NCBI GenBank assembly: GCA_021848865.1
Contig: JAJZTO010000031.1
Span: 1-13,604 of the forward strand
Direction: 5' to 3'
Length of the DNA stretch: 13,604 nucleotides
From: Myxococcales bacterium
Lineage (GTDB): Bacteria > Myxococcota > Myxococcia > Myxococcales > Anaeromyxobacteraceae
The notes under the pieces are model-generated. The model had not been told where the DNA came from. It saw only the letters and a program-made list of their open reading frames with translations, and did no database searches. The position numbers were made by a program, and so were the translations under genes. Positions 1 to 8,843 of this stretch are shown one piece after another (within the stretch, counting starts at the first letter, position 1; each line of letters starts with the position of its first letter).

Positions 1-248
1 CCGGTCGCCGGGGGCGAAGCCGGCCACGTGGCTCCCCACCGCCGCCACCTCGCCGGCGCACTCGTGCCCCACCGCCATGGGCACCGGGATGGTGGCCTGG
101 GCCCAGGCGTCCCAGTTGTAGATGTGCAGGTCGGTGCCGCAGATCCCGGTCTTCTTCACGCGGATGAGGACGTCGTTCGGGCCGATCTCCGGCTCGGGCA
201 GCTCCTCCATCCACAGCCCCGGCTCCCGCCTCGACTTCACCAGTGCCT

Positions 249-252
<4 letters not shown>
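1..252 (-). CDS. tdh: L-threonine 3-dehydrogenase, N-terminal part (runs off the window start)
   Basis: This gene encodes a zinc-dependent, NAD-using alcohol-dehydrogenase-family enzyme that oxidises L-threonine to 2-amino-3-ketobutyrate in the cytoplasm, the first step of threonine-to-glycine breakdown. Eighty-four codons are visible, starting MKALVKSRREPGLWMEELPE. The segment KTGICGTDLHIYNWDAW carries Cys38, Thr40 and His43, and VGHECAG carries His63 and Glu64. These match the catalytic zinc ligands and neighbouring active-site residues of E. coli TDH. The fragment ends in GFAPGDR, before the structural zinc loop and the NAD-binding fold, which lie outside the window. The start is GTG at 252-250, chosen because it gives the family N-terminus exactly. 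It overlaps the kbl stop codon by 4 bases, which implies translational coupling with kbl. It could only be confused with another medium-chain dehydrogenase, and the kbl neighbour makes TDH very likely. Confidence 0.95.
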
Positions 253-1439
<1,187 letters not shown>

Positions 1440-1497
1440 TCGGCCTCCCGGGACGGTCAGCGCGCTCCCCGGGCGCCGCGCGGGCGAGGGGAGAGGT

Positions 1498-2946
1498 TCA
1501 CGGCACCACCAGCGCCGCCCGCACCGCTGCGACCAGCGCCTCGTCCTCGCCCGGCAGCACGGTGCGCGGGTCGAGCAGCAGCAGCCCCTCCTCGATGCGC
1601 CCCACCACCGGCGGGTCGCCCGCGCGCAGCCGGGCCGAGAGCCGGTCCGGGTCGGGGGAGGGGAGGGCGAGGACGCGGGTCGGGAGCGTCACCTCGGGCA
1701 GGGTGCCGCCGCCCACCGCCGAGCGGGCGTCGCGCACCTCGGCGCCCGGGGCAGCGCCGGCCAGGGCGGCGCGCCAGCGCTCGGCGCGGGCCGAGAGCGC
1801 CTCGACCGGCTGGGCGATGGCCCGCCACACCGGCACCTGCGCGGCCGCCTCGCCTCGCTCGTAGTGGGCCAGCGTGGCGGCGAGCCCGGCCAGGGTCACC
1901 TTGTCCACGCGCAGGGCCCGCAGCAGCGGGTGGCGCCGGGCCCGGGCCACCGCCTCGCGCCGGCCCACCAGCAGGCCGGCCTGGGGCCCGCCCAGCAGCT
2001 TGTCGCCGGAGAAGCAGACCAGGTCGGCGCCGGCCCGGACCCGCTCGCCCACCGTCGGCTCCGGCGGGAGGCCGAAGGGGGCGGTCGGCAGGAGCGCCCC
2101 CGAGCCCAGGTCCTCGACCACCCACAGGCCGAGCCGCCGCCCGAGCTCCACCAGCTCGGCGAGCGTGGCGTCGTGCACGAAGCCGGAGAGCCGGAAGTTG
2201 GAGCGGTGCACCGAGAGCAGGATGCGGGTGGCCGGGCCGGCGGCCGCCTCGTAGTCGCGGGCGTAGGTGCGGTTGGTGGTGCCGACCTCCACCAGGCGGC
2301 AGCCGGAGCGGCGCAGCACGTCCGGCACCCGGAAGCCGCCGCCGATCTCCACCAGCTGGCCGCGGGAGACGATCACCTCGGGGAGGTCCGCGCCGGCGCC
2401 GGGCGCCGGCCCGGGGGGCTGGCCGTCGCGCGCCGGCGTCCCTTCCGCCAGCGCCGCCAGCGCCAGCATCACCGCCGCCGCGCCGTTGTTCACCACCAGC
2501 GCGTCCTCGGCGCCGGTGAGCCGGCACAGCGCCGGGGCGGCGTGGCCGTAGCGGTCGCCCCGCTCGCCCGCCTCCAGGTCGTACTCGAGGTTCACGTGGC
2601 CGGCCGCCGCCTGCATCGCCGCCGCCGCCGCGGCGGAGAGGGGCGCCCGGCCCAGGTTGGTGTGGAGGACGACGCCGGTGGCGTTCACCACCCGCCGCAG
2701 CGCCCCGCGCGCCTCGCCGCCGAGCCGCCGGAGCAGCGTCTCCTCGATCTCCTCCGACGCGGGGCAGGCCTCGCCGGCCATCACCCGCTCCCGGGCGTCC
2801 TCCAGGGCGGAGCGCACCAGCTCCATCACCGGGGCGTGGCCCAGGCGGGCCACGAAGCCGGCCCGATCGGCCGCGGCGAGGAGCCGATCGGCCTTCGGGA
2901 GCTTGCGGGCCTCGGCCGCCAGGTCGCGTGGGCGCTCCTCGGGCAT
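1498..2946 (-). CDS. selA: L-seryl-tRNA(Sec) selenium transferase (selenocysteine synthase)
   Basis: SelA is a PLP enzyme that converts Ser-tRNA(Sec) to Sec-tRNA(Sec) with selenophosphate in the cytoplasm, so its presence implies a selenocysteine-coding organism. From the chosen start it has 482 residues, against 463 in E. coli. Family marks are LPKADRLL (16-23), VVNATGVVLHTNLGRAPL (86-103), LEYDLEAGERGDRYGH (120-135), IVSRGQLVEIGGGFRVPDV (192-210), VGTTNRT (221-227) and CFSGDKLLGGPQAGLLVG (311-328), with Lys316 as the PLP lysine. A Pro/Gly/Ala-rich insert at about 168-188 is absent from E. coli SelA. The start is ATG 2946-2944, which gives the usual distance to the LP-ADRLL motif. An in-frame ATG at 2976 would add ten unusual residues but has the better ribosome site (GGAAAG), so the start is uncertain. 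The gene is divergent from nuoL and is followed by kbl-tdh. Confidence 0.95.
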   Translation of the reverse strand: MPEERPRDLAAEARKLPKADRLLAAADRAGFVARLGHAPVMELVRSALEDARERVMAGEACPASEEIEETLLRRLGGEARGALRRVVNATGVVLHTNLGRAPLSAAAAAAMQAAAGHVNLEYDLEAGERGDRYGHAAPALCRLTGAEDALVVNNGAAAVMLALAALAEGTPARDGQPPGPAPGAGADLPEVIVSRGQLVEIGGGFRVPDVLRRSGCRLVEVGTTNRTYARDYEAAAGPATRILLSVHRSNFRLSGFVHDATLAELVELGRRLGLWVVEDLGSGALLPTAPFGLPPEPTVGERVRAGADLVCFSGDKLLGGPQAGLLVGRREAVARARRHPLLRALRVDKVTLAGLAATLAHYERGEAAAQVPVWRAIAQPVEALSARAERWRAALAGAAPGAEVRDARSAVGGGTLPEVTLPTRVLALPSPDPDRLSARLRAGDPPVVGRIEEGLLLLDPRTVLPGEDEALVAAVRAALVVP

Positions 2947-3001
2947 GGCCCGGAGATAGCACGGGTTTCCGCGCATTTCCGCTTTCCGGGCAGGGGGTGC
3001 G

Positions 3002-3018
3002 GCAAGGGTACAACCTTG
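3002..3018. repeat. Short inverted repeat in the selA/nuoL divergent gap
   Basis: CAAGG at 3003-3007 and CCTTG at 3014-3018 form a 5-bp dyad with a 6-base spacer, roughly midway in the 114-bp gap between the selA and nuoL starts. It contains AGGGTA (3005-3010), the same hexamer that recurs 33 bases further on inside the larger repeat at 3037-3057. On the minus strand it also shows GG-N10-GC, a weak sigma54-like spacing (GG at 3015-3014, TTGC ending at 3002). The repeat is seen directly. A role as an operator or promoter is only inference, and arms this short can occur by chance. Confidence 0.3.
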
Positions 3019-3036
3019 TTGCTTGATCCGTCACGA

Positions 3037-3057
3037 GAGGGTAGACGTTCTACCCTC
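3037..3057. promoter_or_regulatory. Perfect inverted repeat directly before nuoL start
   Basis: GAGGGTAGA (3037-3045) and TCTACCCTC (3049-3057) are perfect 9-bp arms around a 3-base centre, ending 3 bases before the nuoL ATG. As DNA it could be an operator for a dimeric regulator of nuoL-M-N or of divergent selA. As RNA it would be a hairpin occupying the exact place where a Shine-Dalgarno sequence should be. No purine-rich ribosome site is present within 4-12 bases of the ATG (that stretch is TACCCTCCCT), and the only AGAGGG lies in the left arm, 20 bases upstream. The repeat is observed; either function is inference. Confidence 0.5.
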
Positions 3058-3060
3058 CCT

Positions 3061-5067
3061 ATGGACCATTCCGTCGCCATCCACGTGGCCCAGCCCCTCC
3101 TCTGGGCGCTGATCTTCCTGCCCGCCGCGGGCGCCCTCGTGAACGGCTTCCTGGGCCGGCGGCTCGGGAAGGGCAACGTCGCCCTCATCGGGATCGGCGT
3201 CATGGTCGCCGCCTTCCTGGCCGCGGTCTTCGCCTACACCCGCCTCTTCGCCGGCGAGGTGCTGCACGCCGCCGGCGACCCCTGGTTCCAGGTGGGCGGG
3301 CTCTCCATCCGCTTCGGCCTGCTCTTCGACCGGCTCTCGGGGACGCTGTCGCTGGTGGTGACCGGCGTGGGGCTGCTGATCCACGTCTACTCCAGCTCCT
3401 ACATGGAGCACGAGGACGACTTCGGCTACGCCCGGTTCTTCACCTACCTGAACCTGTTCGTGGCGGCGATGATGACGCTGGTGCTGGGCGACTCGCTGGC
3501 CCTCACCTTCATGGGCTGGGAGGGCGTGGGGCTCGCCAGCTACCTGCTCATCGGCTTCTGGTACACCGACCAGCAGAAGGCCTGGTGCGGCCGCAAGGCC
3601 TTCATCGCCAACCGGGTCGGCGACTTCGGCTTCCTCATCGGCTTCTTCGCCATCCTCTCCATCTTCGGCACCGCCGACTACGGGCAGCTCGCCTCGATGG
3701 CCGCCCGGGTGCAGGGCGGGGCGCTCCTCGCCACCGGCCCCTTCGCCGGCTGGACCGTGACCGGCGCGGTGACGCTGGCGACGCTCGGCTTCTTCGTCGG
3801 CTGCACCGGCAAGAGCGCCCAGCTGCCGCTCTACGTCTGGCTCCCCGACGCCATGGCCGGCCCGACCCCGGTCTCGGCCCTGATCCACGCCGCCACCATG
3901 GTCACCGCCGGCGTCTACCTGGTGGCCCGCACCAGCTTCCTCTTCGCGCTGGCCCCGGCCTCGATGGCGGTGGTCACCACCGTCGGCGCCGCCACCGCGC
4001 TGTTCTCCGCGCTCATCGCCTTCGCCCAGACCGACATCAAGAAGGTCCTGGCCTACTCGACGGTGAGCCAGCTCGGCTTCATGTTCATCGGCGTCGGCTC
4101 GGGCGCGTACTTCGCCGGGGTGCTGCACCTCGTCACCCACGCCTTCTTCAAGGCCAGCCTCTTCCTCGGCGCCGGCAGCGTCATGCACGGCATGCACGAG
4201 GACACCGACATCCGGAACATGGGCGGGCTCGCGAAGAAGATGCCGCAGACGGCCCGCACCTTCCTGATCTCGACCATCGCCATCACCGGCCTGCTGCCGC
4301 TCTCCGGCTTCTTCTCCAAGGACGCCATCCTGGCGGGGGCGCTCTTCGCCCACAACGCCATGACCGAGGCCTACCCCTGGGTGGGCGTCACCGCCTACGT
4401 GCTGGGCACGCTGGCCGCCGCCGGGACCGCCTTCTACATGATGCGGCTCTACGCGCTGACCTTCTCCGGCACCCCCCGGACCGAGGCCGCCGCCCACGCC
4501 CACGAGTCCTCGCCGCTGATGTGGGGGCCGCTCTGGGTCCTCTCCCTGCTGGCGGTGGTGGCGCTGGTGCTGGGGCTCCCCGGCGAGTGGGCCGGCGGCG
4601 AGCTCTTCGGCCGCTTCGTCCACCCGGTCTTCGCCCAGGCCATCGCCACCGCCCACGTCGAGGAGCACGCGGCCACCGCCTGGCCCTTCGTGGTGGCCTG
4701 GCTGGTGGCGGTGGTCTTCGGCGGCCTGGGCTACGCCATGTACGCCGGCAGCCTGAAGCGCATCCCGGTCCGCTTCGTCGAGGCGGTGCCGGCCCTCTAC
4801 CGCTTCGCCCTGGACAAGTTCCGGGTGGACGAGCTGTACGACTGGCTGCTGGTGAAGCCCATCCAGCGCGTCAGCCACTTCCTCTGGAAGGTCGGAGACG
4901 CCTTCCTCATCGACGGCCTGCTGGTGAACGGCACGGCGCGCGCCGCCAACGCCTTCGCCCGGGCCTTCCGGACCCTCCAGAACGGCGACGTCCAGCGCTA
5001 CGCCGCGGTGATGGCGCTGGCGGTGGCGGCCATCCTCTGGACGGCGCTCGGCCGCGGAGGTCACTAG
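3061..5067 (+). CDS. nuoL: NADH-quinone oxidoreductase subunit L
   Basis: NuoL is the distal antiporter-like membrane subunit of complex I. It carries one proton channel and the long lateral helix that lies along subunits M and N. The protein has 668 residues and is mostly transmembrane. The proton-path residues of the E. coli family can be placed: Glu154 in FMGWEGVGLASYLLIGFW, Lys251 in CTGKSAQLPLYVWLPDAMAG, His276 in SALIHAATMVTAGVY, Lys364 in THAFFKASLFLG and Lys420 in LSGFFSKDAIL. The carboxyl end (about 590-668, with VDELYDWLLVKPIQ) is the usual NuoL tail with a final membrane anchor. The start ATG 3061 is the first plausible one after the divergent gap; it has no clear ribosome site and sits 3 bases after a perfect hairpin. 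The reading frame stays open far upstream, but that is only GC-rich shadow opposite selA. The stop TAG is 3 bases before nuoM. Confidence 0.96.
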   Translation: MDHSVAIHVAQPLLWALIFLPAAGALVNGFLGRRLGKGNVALIGIGVMVAAFLAAVFAYTRLFAGEVLHAAGDPWFQVGGLSIRFGLLFDRLSGTLSLVVTGVGLLIHVYSSSYMEHEDDFGYARFFTYLNLFVAAMMTLVLGDSLALTFMGWEGVGLASYLLIGFWYTDQQKAWCGRKAFIANRVGDFGFLIGFFAILSIFGTADYGQLASMAARVQGGALLATGPFAGWTVTGAVTLATLGFFVGCTGKSAQLPLYVWLPDAMAGPTPVSALIHAATMVTAGVYLVARTSFLFALAPASMAVVTTVGAATALFSALIAFAQTDIKKVLAYSTVSQLGFMFIGVGSGAYFAGVLHLVTHAFFKASLFLGAGSVMHGMHEDTDIRNMGGLAKKMPQTARTFLISTIAITGLLPLSGFFSKDAILAGALFAHNAMTEAYPWVGVTAYVLGTLAAAGTAFYMMRLYALTFSGTPRTEAAAHAHESSPLMWGPLWVLSLLAVVALVLGLPGEWAGGELFGRFVHPVFAQAIATAHVEEHAATAWPFVVAWLVAVVFGGLGYAMYAGSLKRIPVRFVEAVPALYRFALDKFRVDELYDWLLVKPIQRVSHFLWKVGDAFLIDGLLVNGTARAANAFARAFRTLQNGDVQRYAAVMALAVAAILWTALGRGGH

Positions 5068-5070
5068 CCG

Positions 5071-6681
<1,611 letters not shown>

Positions 6682-6682
6682 C

Positions 6683-8179
6683 ATGCCGACGGTTTCCGCC
6701 CACGACCTCCTCGCCCTCGCCCCGGTCGCCATCCTGGCGCTCGGCGGCATCGCCCTGCTGCTCACCGAGGTGTTCCTCACCTCCGGGCGGCGCGGCTACC
6801 AGGCCGGCCTGACGGTGGCCTTCGCGGTGGCGGCCGGCGCCGCGGCGCTCTCCGCCGGCAACCTCGGCCCGGTCTTCGGCGGCCAGGCCACCGCCGACGG
6901 CTTCGCCGCCTTCGTCACCGCCACGGTCTGCGGCGGCCTGGCGCTGGCGGCGCTGGTGGGCGCCTCCTGGCTCGGCGCCCGCGACGCCGAGCGCGGCGAG
7001 TTCTACGCCCTGGCCCTCTTCGCCACCTCCGGCATGTCGCTGCTGGCCATGGCCACCGACCTGCTGGTGGCCTTCATCGCCATCGAGGTGATGAGCCTGT
7101 CGATCTACGCGCTGGCGGCCTTCATGCGCCGGGGGCGCAAGCCGGCCGAGGCGGCCTTCAAGTACTTCATCCTCGGCGCCTTCTCGTCGGCGCTGCTGCT
7201 CTACGGGACCTCGCTGGTCTACGGCGCCACCGGGACGGGCGGCCGCGCCGGCTCCACCCTGCTCGCCGACGTGGCCCGGGGCGCCGGTTCGCCGCTGCTG
7301 GTGGCCGGCCTGGCGCTCATCCTCGCCGGCCTGGCCTTCAAGGTCGGCGCCGTCCCCTTCCACGTCTGGACGCCGGACGTCTACGAGGGCGCCCCCACCC
7401 CCGTCACCGCCTTCATGGCGGCCGGGGTCAAGGCGGCCGCCTTCGCCCTCCTGGCCCGGGTGATGATGGCCGCGTACGCCGGCACCGCCGGGACGGCCGA
7501 CGGCCTCTTCCTGCAGCTCCTGGCCACGCTGGCGCTGCTCACCATGCTGGTGGGCAACCTCTTCGCCGTCCCGCAGCGCAGCGTGAAGCGCATGCTGGCC
7601 TACTCCTCCATCGCCCACGCCGGCTACCTGCTCCTGGCGGTGCTGGCGGCGGGCCAGCCGGCGCTCCGCGCCGACGCCCTCTCCGCCCTGCTCTTCTACC
7701 TGGCGAGCTACACCGTCGCGGCCATCGGCGCCTTCGCCGTCCTCGGGGCGGTCGAGGACCGGGGGGCCGGACCGGGCGCCGAGCCCCCGGGCGCCTGCGA
7801 CCTGGACCGGCTGGCCGGGCTCTCGAGGCGGCGGCCGCTCCTGGCCTTCTCCATGACGGTCTTCATGCTCTCGCTGGCGGGCGTCCCGCCCACCGCGGGC
7901 TTCGTGGCCAAGCTCCTGGTCTTCAAGTCGGCCATCGCCGCCGGGTCCTGGGGGCTGGCGGTCGCCGGCATCCTCACCAGCGCGCTGGGCGCCTACTACT
8001 ACCTGCGGGTGGTGGTCTTCATGTACATGCGCCCGGCCGCCGAGGGCGAGCCGGAGGGGCTCTTCTCGCCGCTCCTGTCGGTGGCGCTGGTGATCGCGGT
8101 CGTCGCGGTGGTGGTGCTGGGCATCGGGCCCGAGCCGCTCAGCGGCTTCGCGCGCGCCGCCGCGGCAATGGTGCGGTAG
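6683..8179 (+). CDS. nuoN: NADH-quinone oxidoreductase subunit N
   Basis: NuoN is the antiporter-like subunit of complex I closest to the quinone arm among L, M and N. The 498 residues form about 14 hydrophobic segments. Conserved channel residues line up with E. coli NuoN: Glu135 in VAFIAIEVMSLSIYAL, Lys160 in EAAFKYFILGAFSSA, Lys220 in LAFKVGAVPFHVWTPDVYEG, Lys250 in AAGVKAAAFALL and Lys410 in TAGFVAKLLVFKSA. A Gly/Pro/Ala-rich loop (about 359-372) sits between two helices. The ATG at 6683 has GGAGAGGG (6667-6674) eight bases upstream, inside the end of nuoM. It is the last gene of the L-M-N set, ends in TAG at 8177-8179, and faces the small receiver gene convergently. No nuoA-K gene is in the window. 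Confidence 0.96.
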   Translation: MPTVSAHDLLALAPVAILALGGIALLLTEVFLTSGRRGYQAGLTVAFAVAAGAAALSAGNLGPVFGGQATADGFAAFVTATVCGGLALAALVGASWLGARDAERGEFYALALFATSGMSLLAMATDLLVAFIAIEVMSLSIYALAAFMRRGRKPAEAAFKYFILGAFSSALLLYGTSLVYGATGTGGRAGSTLLADVARGAGSPLLVAGLALILAGLAFKVGAVPFHVWTPDVYEGAPTPVTAFMAAGVKAAAFALLARVMMAAYAGTAGTADGLFLQLLATLALLTMLVGNLFAVPQRSVKRMLAYSSIAHAGYLLLAVLAAGQPALRADALSALLFYLASYTVAAIGAFAVLGAVEDRGAGPGAEPPGACDLDRLAGLSRRRPLLAFSMTVFMLSLAGVPPTAGFVAKLLVFKSAIAAGSWGLAVAGILTSALGAYYYLRVVVFMYMRPAAEGEPEGLFSPLLSVALVIAVVAVVVLGIGPEPLSGFARAAAAMVR

Positions 8180-8180
8180 C

Positions 8181-8214
8181 GCCGCCCGGCGGCCCCCGGG
8201 GAGCCGCCCGGGGC
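8181..8214. terminator. GC-rich hairpins between convergent nuoN and receiver gene, possible bidirectional terminator
   Basis: Directly after the nuoN stop there are two adjacent dyads: GCCGC/GCGGC (8181-8185 and 8189-8193, 3-base loop), and GCCCCCGGG (8192-8200) with CCCGGGGC (8207-8214), which pair over 8 bp with one bulged C and a 6-base loop. They share bases, so only one may form at a time. No T-run follows on either strand, so this is not a canonical intrinsic terminator. The convergent position, with nuoN ending at 8179 and the minus-strand receiver gene ending at 8270, is the main reason to suspect transcript ends here. Confidence 0.35.
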
Positions 8215-8269
8215 GCGCCCGACGAGGGTCCGTCCCCCGCCGCGGCGCCGGCGCGGCCGATCGCGGCCG

Positions 8270-8593
8270 TCAGGCGGCCCGGCGGCGGAGATCGGCCGGG
8301 CCGATGGGCTTGGCCAGCGCCTCGACGCCGTGGCGGCGGGCGAAGCGCTGGAGCAGCTCCGGCTGGTGGCCGATGGCCAGGATGCGCTCGCGCCCCTGCC
8401 GCGCGCGCACCAGCGCGTCGGCGCCCGGCACCAGGCAGTCCACCACCAGCAAGGTGAAGCCGCCGGCGGCCAGGAGCGCCTCGGCCTCGGTCGCGCTCCC
8501 GGCGGTGGCCACCGGCAGCCCCTCCAGCCGCGCCGCGATGGCGAGCGCCTCGCGGCCGTTCCGGTCGACGTCGACGATGAGCAGGCCGGCCAT
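8270..8593 (-). CDS. Small stand-alone receiver-domain (CheY-like) protein, atypical
   Basis: The product has 107 residues and consists only of a response-regulator receiver fold with no output domain. It begins MAGLLIVDVDRNGREALAIA, with Asp8 and Asp10 as the acidic pocket. LLVVDCLVPGADALVRA carries the likely phosphoacceptor Asp52, and EALAKPIGPADL carries the conserved Lys95. The usual switch Thr/Ser after strand 4 is not seen: the segment reads ILAIGHQPE, with Ile74 and Gly75 there. The DD pair is spread to D-V-D. It is therefore a divergent receiver that may or may not be phosphorylated. The ATG 8593-8591 is the only good start; a TTG at 8695 would lie inside the sigma54 promoter. No strong ribosome site is visible. 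A canonical sigma54 promoter lies about 100 bases upstream and a long hairpin in the leader. The neighbouring NtrC-type activator is its likely regulator. The output partner is unknown. Confidence 0.75.
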   Translation of the reverse strand: MAGLLIVDVDRNGREALAIAARLEGLPVATAGSATEAEALLAAGGFTLLVVDCLVPGADALVRARQGRERILAIGHQPELLQRFARRHGVEALAKPIGPADLRRRAA

Positions 8594-8615
8594 GGCGAGG
8601 GCACCCGGTGAAGAC

Positions 8616-8678
8616 GGGGTGGCGCGGACCGATCGAGCTGCTGGGGGGTTGCACCTCGAGGACGGGCCGCGCCACCCC
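8616..8678 (-). promoter_or_regulatory. Structured leader: 12-bp perfect inverted repeat
   Basis: GGGGTGGCGCGG (8616-8627) and CCGCGCCACCCC (8667-8678) are perfect 12-bp complementary arms. Inside them, after a one-base mismatch, 8629-8631 pairs with 8663-8665, and 8633-8637 pairs with 8655-8659. This leaves a 17-base apical loop (8638-8654). If transcription starts near 8680 from the sigma54 promoter, this stem-loop occupies about +3 to +65 of the receiver mRNA and ends about 22 bases before its ATG. No T-run follows, so it does not look like a simple terminator. Roles as an RNA stabiliser, a translational control element or a DNA operator are all possible; the pairing itself is directly visible. 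Confidence 0.55.
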
Positions 8679-8690
8679 TGCCCTCCAGGC

Positions 8691-8706
8691 AGCAAGCCGG
8701 GTGCCA
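8691..8706 (-). promoter_or_regulatory. Sigma54 (-24/-12) promoter upstream of the receiver gene
   Basis: The minus strand reads TGGCACCCGGCTTGCT. Against the sigma54 consensus TGGCACG-N4-TTGCW this matches all but one defined position, with the required GG (8705-8704) and GC (8693-8692) separated by exactly 10 bases. Transcription would start near 8680 and run into the receiver gene starting at 8593, giving a leader of about 87 bases. It lies in the 250-bp gap just after the gene for an NtrC-type activator with an intact GAFTGA loop, the class that opens sigma54 promoters. It is the only match of this quality I found on either strand in the non-coding parts of the window. Confidence 0.75.
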
Positions 8707-8754
8707 GCGTGCCCGGCCGGGCCCCGGAGCCCAGGCGGACCGGGGGGTTGCGGC

Positions 8755-8795
8755 GCCGGGACCAGCGGGCCGGGCGCGCGCCGGGGCGGTCCGGC
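8755..8795. promoter_or_regulatory. Dyad-rich stretch, candidate enhancer (UAS) for the sigma54 promoter
   Basis: GCCGGGACC (8755-8763) and GGTCCGGC (8788-8795) are inverted arms differing by one bulged G. Between them lies the self-complementary GGCGCGCGCC (8773-8782). Relative to a start near 8680 this spans about -75 to -115, the usual distance range for binding sites of NtrC-family activators. In DNA this GC-rich, short dyads arise by chance often, so the assignment rests on position as much as on symmetry. Confidence 0.3.
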
Positions 8796-8843
8796 CCGCC
8801 GCGGGCGTTTCAGGACTGCAACGCGCCTTGCGGCGGAGAAAGG

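Noticed and set aside
2947..2976. Earlier selA start at ATG 2976
   Set aside because: It has a somewhat better ribosome site but would add ten residues (MRGNPCYLRA) ahead of the family N-terminus. I kept 2946 and noted the doubt.
3002..3015. GG-N10-GC on the minus strand as a sigma54 promoter for selA
   Set aside because: Only the GG and TTGC match; the rest of the -24 box (AGGTTGT) does not, so chance is a good explanation.
8594..8695. Longer receiver ORF starting at TTG 8695
   Set aside because: That start lies inside the sigma54 promoter, upstream of the predicted transcript start, and the extra residues do not fit a receiver fold.
8824..8835. CGCC-GCAA-GGCG mini-hairpin (minus strand) after the activator gene as a terminator
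   Set aside because: The stem is only 4 bp with no following T-run; it may be a local RNA fold but cannot be supported as a terminator.
8594..8843. tRNA-Sec (selC) in the gap, suggested by the long paired arms and the sel genes nearby
   Set aside because: There is no T-arm GTTCGA-type sequence, no anticodon arm with TCA, and the arms do not fit the 8+5 acceptor/T-stem layout.
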